The notes under the pieces: model-generated
Seen by the model: only the letters and a program-made list of their open reading frames with translations
Databases searched by the model: none
What the model was told of the DNA's origin: nothing
Program-made: the position numbers and the translations under genes
In this document: positions 17,396 through 25,824 of the stretch, piece by piece
Position numbering within the stretch: the first letter of the stretch is position 1
Layout of the letters: every line of letters starts with the position of its first letter
Assembly (NCBI GenBank): GCA_963808545.1
Contig: CAWEGB010000006.1
Coordinates: 505,168 to 569,167 of the forward strand
Length of the DNA: 64,000 nt
Reading direction: 5' to 3'
DNA from: JACVRW01 sp963808545
GTDB lineage: Bacteria > Actinomycetota > Thermoleophilia > Solirubrobacterales > Thermoleophilaceae

Positions 17396-18874
17396 CGGAC
17401 TCGCGAGGTGGGGTACTCGCCACTGCGCCGGCTGAGCACGTAGGGGATCGTCCGGGCGAGGATCTTCGCGTCCAGCCACAGGGACCAGTTCGCGCAGTAC
17501 AGGTAGTCGATCTTGACCATGTCGCTCATGGGCACGCGGCTCGAGCCCAGGATCTGCCAGGGACCGGTCATGCCGGGCGCCACGTGGTGTCGCCGCCGCT
17601 GCCAGCCCGAGAACAGCCGATCCTCGTCCACGACGAGTGGTCTCGGGCCAACCAGGCTCATATCGCCCCAGAGGACGTTCAGCAGCTGCGGCAGCTCGTC
17701 GAGCGACAGCCTTCGCAGCAACCGGCCTACTCGGGTAGTCCGGGGATCGTTGGCGATCTTGAACAGCGGCGCGGGGGCCTCGTTGCGGTCCAGCAGCTCC
17801 TGCTTGCGTTCGTCGGCGTCACTCACCATCGTGCGGAACTTGAGCAGCTGGAACTCGCTGCCGTGGCGGCCCACGCGTGTCTGGCGGTAGAGCACGCTGC
17901 CGGGGGAGCTCAGCTTGACCGCAAGCGCGATGACCACGAGCGTAGGAGTGAGCAGGAGGATGAGCATCGGCCCCTACGGCCAGGTCGAAGGCCCGTTTGA
18001 GCAGTCTCGACGAGGGCGAGAGACCGAAGCCGCGCACCCCGAGCAGCACCTGGCCTCCGAGGTCGTCGAACTCGACCGACGTCCCGACCACCTCGAGCAT
18101 GCGGGGCAGGACGGCCACTCGCACGCCGCACGCGGTGGCCAGCCTGACGGCGTCCACCACGTCCTCGCCGCCCTCCTGCCTCGGGGCGACGATGACTCGG
18201 TCGACCAGGTGCTCGGCGAGCAGGGAGGGAAGCTCGTCGATCGTGCCCAGCAGCTTGTCGGGGGGCGGGGATGCGTCTGCGGCGACCGAGGCCCGCCCCA
18301 CGACGGTGGCCTCCAGCCGGGGGTCCTCCGCGAGCTTTCGCCGCACCAGCGTCGCCGCCGCGGCTTCGCCGACCACCAGCACGCGCTCAGGTTGGGAGCT
18401 GCGCACGACGGTGAAGCGCGCCCCGGCCCGGAACGCTACGAGCGCGCCGGTCAGCGCTCCCCAGAGAAGCAGCGGGTGCGAACGGCCGGTGAACTCCAGT
18501 CCCTGAACGGCCTCCACGAGCAGCACGAACATCGCCGCCACGGCCACCAGGCGCGGCATCTCGTCGAGTGTCGTCTTGTGCAGCACGAACTGGTCGCGGT
18601 CGTACAGTCCGGCCGCCTTGCTGAGCAGCAGGTAGAAGGGCAGCAGGGCAACGAGCCAAAGGGTCAGGCGCGCGCCGCTCAGTGCGGAGGTGAGCAACAG
18701 CGACAGCGTGACCGCGCTGATGTCCGCGGCCACCAGCGCCCAGCGTCCGACGGTTTCCCGTCGCCGCGCGCGCAGCGGAAGGTGAACCTCCTCCAAGGCG
18801 AGGTCCGACCCGGCAAGAGAGCCGAGCAGCTCACGGTCGGAGACGGGCCGGCCGGTGACACTGATGTCAGGCAT
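17392..18874 (-). pseudogene. Polyprenyl-phosphate sugar-1-phosphate transferase (PF02397), frameshifted
   Basis: Two overlapping frames together make one enzyme like the next gene. The N-terminal part (from ATG 18874, or GTG 18913) holds the membrane helices and a CoA-binding-like domain up to RLLKRAFDLAVGA. The C-terminal part, from about 17967 to 17392, has MLILLLTPTLVVIALAVKLSS, LKFRTM, RLSLDELPQLLNVL and SLVGPRPL, the catalytic core. The break is at the CCCC run 17971-17974: removing one base joins VGA to MLILL. The enzyme would move a hexose-1-phosphate to undecaprenyl phosphate. Either a recent pseudogene or a sequence error; the code on both sides is otherwise intact. Confidence 0.8.
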
Positions 18875-18893
18875 TCCCCATCGTCCTACCCGC

Positions 18894-20360
18894 TCAGTAC
18901 GCCCCTCGTGCACCGAGGATCGCCGATCCCGTCCTGAACAGGATCTTGATGTCCTTGCGCAGGCTGTAGTTCTCGACGTACTCGCGCTCCACCGCCATGC
19001 GCTCCTGGAAGTTCAGCTGGCCGCGGCCGTGGACCTGCATGGGCCCGGTCAGGCCGGGGCGCATCTGGAGGCGGAAGCGCTGGGTCTCGCCGTAGCGCTC
19101 CACCAGCCAGACCTCCTCCGGCCGCGGGCCCACGAGGCTCATGTCGCCGCGCAGGACGTTGAAGAGCTGGGGCAGCTCGTCGAGGCTCGTGCGCCGCAGG
19201 AAGCGGCCCACGCGGGTCACCCGCGGGTCCTCGCGCAGCTTGAACATCGGCTCGTCGAGCTCGTCGACCGCAATTACCTCCGAAATTCGTTCCTCGGCGT
19301 CGTGGCACATCGTCCGGAACTTGAGGATCCGGAAGGGCTTCCCGTGGCGCCCCGCGCGCAGTTGGGTGAACAGCGCCGGGCCGCGCGAGTCGAGCCGGAC
19401 GGCGATCGCGATCAGCACCAGGAGCGGGACCAGCACAATGAGGGCGGCGGCGGAGATGACCACGTCGAGCGCGCGCTTGATGGCCATCGTGGACGGGGAG
19501 GTGCCCCAGGTGCGGTACTCGATCACCGGCATTTCGGCGATGTGGTTGAGGTCCACGGCAGTGCCGAGCATGGCCCGCATGGGAGGGACCACGCTCAGCT
19601 TGATCCCGCCGGCGCGACAGGCGGAGACCACGTGAGCGAGCGTGCTCTCGTCGAGCTCGGGCACGGCCAGCACCACCCGCTCCACCTGGGCCTCGGCCAG
19701 CAGCCACTGGAGATCCTCCTTGGAGAGCTCGCCCAGGCGCTCGACGTCCACGACGTGGGATGCGCTCTCGCCGTTGGCGCCGTTGTTCGGAGAGGAGAGC
19801 TCCATCACCGACAGGTGGTGGCCGGGCTCGAGCGCCAGCTTGCGGGCCACGGCGTCGGCCAGGGCACCGCTGCCGAGCACCAGCGCGCGCTCCGGGGGCA
19901 CGCGCCGGCGCCAGATGGCGCGCGCGGCGGCCCGGAGAGCGAAGGCCGAGACGAGCGCCGTGACGTAGAGGGCGACCGCGCTCTCCACGGTCAGGGTCTC
20001 GTCGGGCAGGGCCCGGATGAAGAACAACGTGCCCGCCACCGACAGGGTCACCCAGTGGAAGATCGGCTGCGCCTCGTCGACCGTGAGGTGCCAGATCTTG
20101 GGGTGGTCGGCGTCGTAGAGACCCTCCATCTTCGCCACCACGAGCCACAGCGGCAGCGTTACGAGCCCCCAGAGCGGGTCGGTGGTGCGCTCTACCAGCG
20201 TCATTGCGCCTATGGCGACAAGGAAGCATGCGACGTCGGCTGCAAATAGCAGTCGTCGCCTGAGCGCGTCCTTCCGCGCGGCCGGCGCCCGGCGCGCTGG
20301 GCCGGGTGCCTCGTGAAGCGCGGAAGCAGCTCGTGCCTGGGTGGTACCGACGGGCTGCAC
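18894..20360 (-). CDS. Polyprenyl-phosphate sugar-1-phosphate transferase (initiating transferase)
   Basis: 488 residues from GTG 20360. N-terminal membrane helices (LFAADVACFLVAIGAMTLV and others), a Rossmann-like middle (RALVLGSGALADAVARKLAL), then the PF02397 core: KRALDVVISAAALIVLVPLL helix, FRILKFRTM, LRRTSLDELPQLFNVL, MSLVGPRPEE and RPGLTGPMQVHGR. This WbaP/CpsE-type enzyme starts glycan repeat-unit synthesis on undecaprenyl phosphate at the inner face of the membrane. It lies 19 bases upstream of a frameshifted paralogue; the two would give alternative starting sugars or redundancy. Confidence 0.9.
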   Translation of the reverse strand: MQPVGTTQARAASALHEAPGPARRAPAARKDALRRRLLFAADVACFLVAIGAMTLVERTTDPLWGLVTLPLWLVVAKMEGLYDADHPKIWHLTVDEAQPIFHWVTLSVAGTLFFIRALPDETLTVESAVALYVTALVSAFALRAAARAIWRRRVPPERALVLGSGALADAVARKLALEPGHHLSVMELSSPNNGANGESASHVVDVERLGELSKEDLQWLLAEAQVERVVLAVPELDESTLAHVVSACRAGGIKLSVVPPMRAMLGTAVDLNHIAEMPVIEYRTWGTSPSTMAIKRALDVVISAAALIVLVPLLVLIAIAVRLDSRGPALFTQLRAGRHGKPFRILKFRTMCHDAEERISEVIAVDELDEPMFKLREDPRVTRVGRFLRRTSLDELPQLFNVLRGDMSLVGPRPEEVWLVERYGETQRFRLQMRPGLTGPMQVHGRGQLNFQERMAVEREYVENYSLRKDIKILFRTGSAILGARGAY

Positions 20361-20372
20361 CTCGGGCAGCTC

Positions 20373-20378
20373 ACTCTA
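20373..20378 (-). promoter_or_regulatory. Candidate -10 element TAGAGT
   Basis: On the minus strand TAGAGT ends 12 bases before GTG 20360, a short-leader arrangement. It is back to back with TAGTCT at 20415-20420 serving the divergent polymerase-like gene. Confidence 0.35.
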
Positions 20379-20414
20379 ATCCAGGTTCCCGAAGCGTGTC
20401 GGCTCGCCATTATC

Positions 20415-20420
20415 TAGTCT
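20415..20420 (+). promoter_or_regulatory. -10 element TAGTCT before a coding frame without a normal start
   Basis: TAGTCT is the same hexamer found before the GT4 gene at 11383. The frame of the polymerase-like gene is open from just after its TAG, and a transcript starting 6-7 bases downstream would begin at the in-frame ACG at 20427. Confidence 0.35.
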
Positions 20421-20528
20421 GCCCGGACGCAGGCCGCCGCGAACAGCACGATCCGCCCGGTTGGCGACGATCGCGGTGGGCAGATCCTTCCGACCGCGGC
20501 CGTCGGAGCCCTGATCCTCGCCGCGCTC

Positions 20529-21947
20529 GTGGTGGCGGCGCTGCTGCCCCTGCTCGACGTGCCGGCCGCCTGGGGCCTGCTGGCGGTCTGCGCCGCCGCC
20601 ACGGTGCCGGTGGCCGTCTGGGGCTTCGTGAGCGGCCGTTTCTTCGAGCCGCTCCCGCTGTTGGCCGCCTCCTGCGCTCTGTTCTTCGTCGTGCGCCCGC
20701 TCCAGCTGTTCATCGGCTGGCGCGACCTGTACAGCGCCTTCTCGCCCTCGGACCCGGTGGACAGGCTGGTGCTGCTCGACAGCCACGAGATGGCCTTCTT
20801 CGTGAGCGACCGGCTGCGGGAGCCCCTCGACGACGCCTTCGCGCGCGCCACCGGCGCGTGTGCCCTCTTCCTGATCGCGCTGCTCGTGGGATATCGCCTG
20901 GGTGCGGGGGCGGCGCTCGCGCGGCGGGTCGCGCAGCTGCGCGGCCCGGGACGGCCGCTGAACCTCACGGCGGCGATCGGTGGGTCGATCGCGATCGGGC
21001 TCGCGGCGCAGGCGCTGATCGTGGTGCGTTCGGATGGTCCCGCCCAGACCTTCGAGAACGCCGCCGCGCAGCCCGCGCTGCAACAGAGCTTCGTCCTGTT
21101 CATGATCGGCGGGCTCGCCACCGCCGGCCTGATCGTCTGGGCGGTGTGGATGCGCCCGCGCACTCCCGCCGCATGGGCCGCCCTCATCGTCGGCGTGCTG
21201 GCGGTGTGCGGCTTCGCCGTCGCGATCGGCTCGCGCAGCCGGGTGGCCGTGGCGCTGCTTGCGCTGGCCGTGATCGTCCACTACCTGTGGCGGCCGTGGC
21301 GCCGTCGCGAGTTGCTCGTGGCGCTGATCCTGGCGCTGACCTTCGTGAGCTCCTTCCTGGTATTCCGCGAGACGGCCGACCGGCGCTCCCTGAGCGAGGC
21401 CGCCGAGACCGCGCCGCGCCACCTGCTCGACGCCCGGGTGATCTTGAACGACATCACCTCCTTCGACCAGGTGGTCTACGCCACCACGATCTACGGTCGC
21501 GAGCGCGATCACGAGAACGGCGGCTTCCTGCTGGACGGGGCGCGCTCGTTCGTGCCGCGGGCCATCGACTCGGACAAGCCCGAGGGCGGTGACATCGCCC
21601 TGCGCGAGGCGGTGTGGGGCGGAAGCTTCACCGGCGGGCGCCCGCCGACGGCGGTGGGTGACCTGTGGATCGACTTCGGCTTCCCCGGCGTGGCCGTGGG
21701 CGGCCTGCTGATCGGCCTGCTGGCCCGGACCCTGCTCGGCCTGACCGCCGGGCGGGCCGCTGGTCGCGAGTACCGGGTGGCCCTCTACGCGATCGGGCTG
21801 GTGATCCTCTACACGCTGGTGGCCGACACCTTCTCCCTGGCCCTCGGCTACGTGTTCACGCTCGCGCTGCCCTTCCTGGTGGCCGTGCACCTGTTCGGAC
21901 GCCTCCCCGACCGCTGGCTGCCGGCACCGGCCCGGCTGCGCTCGTGA
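20529..21947 (+). CDS. Polysaccharide polymerase-like membrane protein
   Basis: 472 residues from GTG 20529, the first standard start. The same frame is open back to 20418 and the extra residues (QAAANSTIRPVGDDRGGQILPTAA) look like a cytosolic N-terminus that completes the first helix, so translation may begin upstream at ACG 20427. About 10-12 hydrophobic segments; loop regions include IGSRSRVAVALLALAV, FDQVVYATTIYGRERDHENGG and GDLWIDFGFPGVAVGGLLIGL, the last resembling the conserved end of O-antigen polymerases (OatB/Wzy-like). The gene overlaps the downstream lipoprotein gene by 4 bases. Confidence 0.75.
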   Translation: MVAALLPLLDVPAAWGLLAVCAAATVPVAVWGFVSGRFFEPLPLLAASCALFFVVRPLQLFIGWRDLYSAFSPSDPVDRLVLLDSHEMAFFVSDRLREPLDDAFARATGACALFLIALLVGYRLGAGAALARRVAQLRGPGRPLNLTAAIGGSIAIGLAAQALIVVRSDGPAQTFENAAAQPALQQSFVLFMIGGLATAGLIVWAVWMRPRTPAAWAALIVGVLAVCGFAVAIGSRSRVAVALLALAVIVHYLWRPWRRRELLVALILALTFVSSFLVFRETADRRSLSEAAETAPRHLLDARVILNDITSFDQVVYATTIYGRERDHENGGFLLDGARSFVPRAIDSDKPEGGDIALREAVWGGSFTGGRPPTAVGDLWIDFGFPGVAVGGLLIGLLARTLLGLTAGRAAGREYRVALYAIGLVILYTLVADTFSLALGYVFTLALPFLVAVHLFGRLPDRWLPAPARLRS

Positions 21948-22477
21948 GGGGCGTCCTCGCCGGCGCGCTCATGCTGTGCGCCCTCCTGGTGGCCGGCTGC
22001 AGCTTCGGAGGCGACGAGGTGGCCGAGCGCGTGAGGCAGCCCACGCTCCTGAGCGCGGCGGCCGTGGCGAAGCAGCCGGCCGGCTCGCCCTCGCGGGCCC
22101 TGTTCGCCTGGTGGCGCGCCATGCAGTACGCCGACACCCGGGCTGCTGCCCGCTACTACGCCGCCGCGCTCGCTATTAGCGCCGGCGAGCTCGACGATCA
22201 GCTGGCGGTGGCCACCGACGCCTTCAGGGCGCGGCCACGGCTGATGGAGACGAGGGACGACGGCGGCGGGCGGGCCGCGGTACTGGTGTTGCTCGAGAGC
22301 CGGACGAAGAGCCCCAACGGCCGGGTGGACGTGCTGCGCGTGCCCCGCAGCTTCGCGCTGCGACGCGAGGATGGCGGGTGGCGACTGGCCGACAATCGCT
22401 ATCTGGAGCGCGCGGTGCGCGACCAGGAGGCGCTGGCCGAGGCCCTGCGCGACCAGGCCGAGGAGACTGCGCCATGA
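21944..22477 (+). CDS. Small lipoprotein with NTF2-like domain
   Basis: 177 residues. GTG 21944 overlaps the TGA of the polymerase-like gene (GTGA), so translation is coupled. The N-terminus is a lipoprotein signal with lipobox LLVAGC (residues 11-16: LCALLVAGCSFGG). The mature part (RALFAWWRAMQYADTRAAARYY, then DVLRVPRSFALRREDGGWRLAD) resembles the alpha+beta NTF2/SnoaL-like fold of many actinobacterial lipoproteins, with an acidic helical tail. It would be anchored on the outer face of the membrane. Function unknown; its position between a polymerase-like gene and a GT4 gene suggests it assists extracytoplasmic assembly. Confidence 0.75.
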   Translation: MRGVLAGALMLCALLVAGCSFGGDEVAERVRQPTLLSAAAVAKQPAGSPSRALFAWWRAMQYADTRAAARYYAAALAISAGELDDQLAVATDAFRARPRLMETRDDGGGRAAVLVLLESRTKSPNGRVDVLRVPRSFALRREDGGWRLADNRYLERAVRDQEALAEALRDQAEETAP

Positions 22478-23616
22478 GCCGCCACGTGGCCGTGGTGCTC
22501 CACGAGCCGCAACTGGGCGGCGCCACGATGTCGCTGCTGCGGGCGCTGCCCCTGCTCGAGGCGCGGGGCTGGCGCTTCTCCTTCTGGGTGCCCGGTCGGG
22601 GGCCGGCCGAGCAGGAGCTGCGCCGTCGCGGCCTGGAGGTGGCGGGCGCCGAACGGCTGATGCGCTTCAGCGGGGCCAGCCTGCGCACGCCGCCCGGCCC
22701 GGCGAGGCGGCTCGCGAGCGTGCCCGCCTACCTGCGCGGCTGGCGCGCCTGGCTGCGGGCGCAGCAGCCCGCATTGATTCACGCCAACTCCCTCCTCGCC
22801 CTGCCCGAGGTGGCCGCGCGGCCGAATCACGGGCCGCCGCTCGTGCTCCACACCCACGAGGTGCTGCCCAGGGGAGCCAAGGGGGCCGCCGCCGCGCTGC
22901 TGGTGCGCCGGGCGGACGCCGTGGTCTCGGTATCGGCCGCGGCGGCCCGGGCGCTGCGGAGCTTCGGCATCGAGTCGACCGTGGTCTACGAGGCCGTGCC
23001 CGATCCCGGGCCGGTGTCGCCGGCCGATTCCGGGGTCGGGCCGCTGGTGGTGGGAACGCTCGGCACGGTCTCCCGCCGTAAGGGCAGCGACCTGTTCGTG
23101 GCCACGGCGCGGCGCGTCGCCGAGCGGCGCAACGGGATCGAGTTCCGGATGGCCGGCGAGCCCGTGGTGGGAGGCGAGCGACCCTGGGCCGAGAACATCC
23201 TGGCCGAGGCCTCCGCGGCGGGCATCCGCCACCAGCCTGCGATCGACACCTTCGCCGAGCTGCCGAGCTGGCACGTCTTCGTGCTGCCCTCCCGGATGGA
23301 CCCGTGTCCGCTGGCGCTGCTCGAGGCGATGGCGGTCGGCGTCCCCGTGGTGGCCACCAGCGTGGGCGGCATCCCCGAGCAGGTGGGTACCGACGCCGGT
23401 GTGCTGGTGACGCCGGAGGACGTGGACGGGCTGGCCGCCGCCGTGCTCGAGCTGGCCGCCTCTCCCGAGCTGCGCGATCGTCTCGGCGCGGCCGGCCGGG
23501 TACGGGCCCGGAGCCTGTTCAGCCTCGAGACGCAGGCCGACGGGCTCGACCGGGTCTACCGCCGCGCGCTCGGACGTGAAGAGCCCGAGCCGCCAGCCCG
23601 CGCTCGCCCGGGCTGA
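22474..23616 (+). CDS. Glycosyltransferase family 4
   Basis: 380 residues; ATG 22474 overlaps the lipoprotein stop (ATGA), giving a three-gene coupled unit. GT-B fold with HEPQLGGATMSLLRALPLLEARG at the N-terminus, LIHANSLLALPE and VLHTHEVLPRG, then VVGTLGTVSRRKGSDLFVA and MDPCPLALLEAMAVGVPVVA, the donor-site E-x7-E. Its 3' end overlaps the convergent flippase frame by 98 bases, unusually long, which may mean the flippase stop is misplaced by a frameshift. Confidence 0.9.
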   Translation: MSRHVAVVLHEPQLGGATMSLLRALPLLEARGWRFSFWVPGRGPAEQELRRRGLEVAGAERLMRFSGASLRTPPGPARRLASVPAYLRGWRAWLRAQQPALIHANSLLALPEVAARPNHGPPLVLHTHEVLPRGAKGAAAALLVRRADAVVSVSAAAARALRSFGIESTVVYEAVPDPGPVSPADSGVGPLVVGTLGTVSRRKGSDLFVATARRVAERRNGIEFRMAGEPVVGGERPWAENILAEASAAGIRHQPAIDTFAELPSWHVFVLPSRMDPCPLALLEAMAVGVPVVATSVGGIPEQVGTDAGVLVTPEDVDGLAAAVLELAASPELRDRLGAAGRVRARSLFSLETQADGLDRVYRRALGREEPEPPARARPG

Positions 23617-25017
23617 GCGTTCCGGGCACCAGCAGGCCCGCGCCGCCCACCGCGAGACCGGCCAGTCCCGCCACCGCCACCGTGAGGACGGCGCCCGCTC
23701 CCGCCTCAGCCAGCGCGAGGTCGGCCAGCCCGGCCGCCAGCCAGCCTCCCACAGCCGCGGCCACGAAGCGGACATAGCGGGCGTCGAAGGGAGAGGCGCC
23801 CAGCTCGGCCACGGTGCTGCGCGTCCACCAGGCGTTCAGCAGGGCGTACGCCGCCACCGTCGCGGCCGCGGCGCCGGTCAGCTCCCAGACGCCGGTGAGC
23901 ACGAGCGTGCCCAGCACGAGCAGCGGCAGCCCGACCACCGACGAGCGCCAGATCGCGGTGAAGGCGCCGAGCGCGCTGAGCGTCGCGTAGCCGACGCCGA
24001 GCGCGCCCTGGACGCCGTAGCCGGCCAGCAGGATGCGCAGCAGCGTGGTGGTCGTCTCTTGCTCGTCCGGGTAGACGATCCGCGCCAGCTCGGCGCGGTC
24101 GATGAATCCGATGCCGACCACCAGCAACGTGGTGAAGGCCGACCAGCGACAGGCGGTGCGGTACAGCGCGAGCACCGCTTCGCGCGCGCCGCCCACGACC
24201 AACCGGTGGCCTCCGGCAGGAAGAACAGGCTGATGGCGACGAGGAACTGTGCGCCGAACTCGGCCACGCGCAGGGACACCGAGTAGGTGCCCGGCCGGCG
24301 CGGCGCCCAGCAGCAGCGCCGACGATCACCACGTCGAGGTTGCCGAGCAGGCTCCAGAGCACGCCGCCGAGCTGCAGCGCTCCGGTGCCGCTGGCCGCCG
24401 GAGGTGACGTCGGCGAGACCCTCGCGTGGCTTGGCGCCAGGTCACAGCGGCCACCGCCAGGTTGAGGGTGGCGAAGGCCCAGAGAACCGCGTCGCCGGAC
24501 AGGTCGGCGCGCAGCGCCAGCGGCGCGATCGACCGCGCGGCCGGTCGAGGCGGCAAGGTTGGTGGCGAGCGCGAAGCGGCCGGGCTGGTTGCGCGCCCTG
24601 AACACCGAGGCCGCGATCGTGGTGGCGCCCTGGGTCACTGCCAGCACGCAGGGCCGCCGTGACGCCCGAGGCCCCGAGTCCGTCTGCGCTGCCGGTGGAG
24701 ATGATGATCACCGCGGCGAGCACCAGCGGCAGGACGGCGGCGAAGCGGCGCATCGCTCGCCTCAGGTCGCCGCGGCCGAACCCGGCGGCGTCTCGGCGGC
24801 TGCGGCCTGGCGGGCGGTGGCGTCGGCCAGCCCGCCGGTGGCCAGCGCGGCGCCGAGCAGCCCGCCGCCAGCGCGGCGAGCAGCGCTCCGAGCTCGCCGG
24901 CGCCAGGCTGCGCACGAGCAGCAGCAGCGTGGCCAAGGCCAGTGCCCGGGCCAGAATCCACGCCGTCCAGTTGACCGCCGTGCTGCGCCCCACGCGGCGG
25001 CCGGCGTCGGCGCTCAC
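23519..25017 (-). pseudogene. Polysaccharide flippase, interrupted by several frameshifts
   Basis: Pieces of one MOP-superfamily flippase appear in order in all three minus-strand frames: STAVNWTAWILARALALATL (start GTG 25017), LGALLAALAAG, RFAAVLPLVLAAVIIISTGS, TIAASVFRARNQPGRFALATN, RADLSGDAVLWAFATLNLAV, LQLGGVLWSLLGNLDVVIVG, EFGAQFLVAISLFFLPEATG and finally VLALYRTACRWSAFTTLLVV. At least five indels are needed, spaced 100-300 bases, with no stop-rich decay in between, so many may be sequence errors. If intact it would be about 490 residues and translocate lipid-linked glycan. Its start has leaderless geometry with a -10 element at 25026-25031. Confidence 0.78.
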
Positions 25018-25025
25018 CCGGCCTG

Positions 25026-25031
25026 AGCTTA
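25026..25031 (-). promoter_or_regulatory. -10 element TAAGCT, leaderless spacing
   Basis: On the minus strand TAAGCT is followed by 8 bases and GTG 25017 of the interrupted flippase. Divergent from the methyltransferase -10 element at 25055. Confidence 0.45.
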
Positions 25032-25054
25032 CGTGACCGTCCGTCGCTTGCCGG

Positions 25055-25060
25055 TACGCT
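25055..25060 (+). promoter_or_regulatory. -10 element TACGCT, leaderless spacing
   Basis: TACGCT, then GCGCGGC (7 bases), then ATG 25068. No Shine-Dalgarno sequence is present. Confidence 0.48.
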
Positions 25061-25067
25061 GCGCGGC

Positions 25068-25817
25068 ATGTCCGGCCAGGTGATGGACGCCAACAAGCTC
25101 GGCGAGATCGCCAGCGCGGAGCGCTCGCTGGCCGATCTGTCGGGTGAGGGCTCGATTGCTCGCGTCAAGCCGTTCGGCCGAGAATGGCCGGCTGTCTGGT
25201 GGCTGAAATGGGCCACGATCCACCACATGCTGTTCACGCTTGACGTGCCCGACGGGGCCACGGTGCTCGAGCTTGGATCGGGCACGGGCTGGGCGACGTT
25301 GCTGCTCGCAGAGGCCGGCTATCGACCGCTCGGCGTGGACCTCGCGCCAGCGAACGTCGAGATCGGCCGGCGGCACGCACGGCGCTGGAGCAGTGCCGCC
25401 GAATTCGAGGTCGCGGACATGGACTCGGTGGACCTGGGTCGCAGCTTCGACGCTGTCCTGATGTTCGATGCGCTGCACCACGTGAGCGATCCCGCCGCCG
25501 TGGTCGAGCGGGTGGGCAGGCACCTCAAGCCGGGCGGCTGGGCATTGTTCGGTGAGCCGTCGCTGCTGCACCTCGTATCGCCCGGCGCGCGAGCGGTGAC
25601 GCGGGACAAGGGTTGGATTGAGAACGGGATCTCGGCCCGTGCGCTGCGCCGGTGGTGCCAAGCGGCGGGTATGCCCGAGACCATGCGCTTCTTCGAGCCC
25701 ACCAGGCCCTACCGCGACCGAGTGCGTCAGTTCGCCTGGGAGGCCGTGCGCCTGGTGAGCGCAAACGTGGCCTTCGCTCCCACGTATCACGTGTGGCTCG
25801 CTGCGCGCCGTCACTGA
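25068..25817 (+). CDS. Class I SAM-dependent methyltransferase
   Basis: 249 residues from ATG 25068. Rossmann-like SAM fold: ATVLELGSGTGWATLLLAEAG (motif I), GVDLAPANVEIG (acidic residue for the SAM ribose), FEVADMDSVDLG and FDAVLMFDALHHVSDPAAV (motif III/IV), then LKPGGWALFGEP. The first 60 residues include GREWPAVWWLKWATIHHM, likely a substrate-binding cap. Probably methylates a sugar or carboxylate in the glycan. It converges with the GT4 gene (7-base gap). Confidence 0.87.
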   Translation: MSGQVMDANKLGEIASAERSLADLSGEGSIARVKPFGREWPAVWWLKWATIHHMLFTLDVPDGATVLELGSGTGWATLLLAEAGYRPLGVDLAPANVEIGRRHARRWSSAAEFEVADMDSVDLGRSFDAVLMFDALHHVSDPAAVVERVGRHLKPGGWALFGEPSLLHLVSPGARAVTRDKGWIENGISARALRRWCQAAGMPETMRFFEPTRPYRDRVRQFAWEAVRLVSANVAFAPTYHVWLAARRH

Positions 25818-25824
25818 GCCGGGC

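Noticed and set aside
18855..20249. 464-codon plus-strand frame opposite the initiating sugar transferase
   Set aside because: No domain pattern, and the minus strand encodes a full PF02397 enzyme.
20376..21890. 504-codon minus-strand frame opposite the polymerase-like gene
   Set aside because: Composition of a GC-rich shadow (Gln/His/Arg/Gly), no motif; the plus strand has clear membrane helices.
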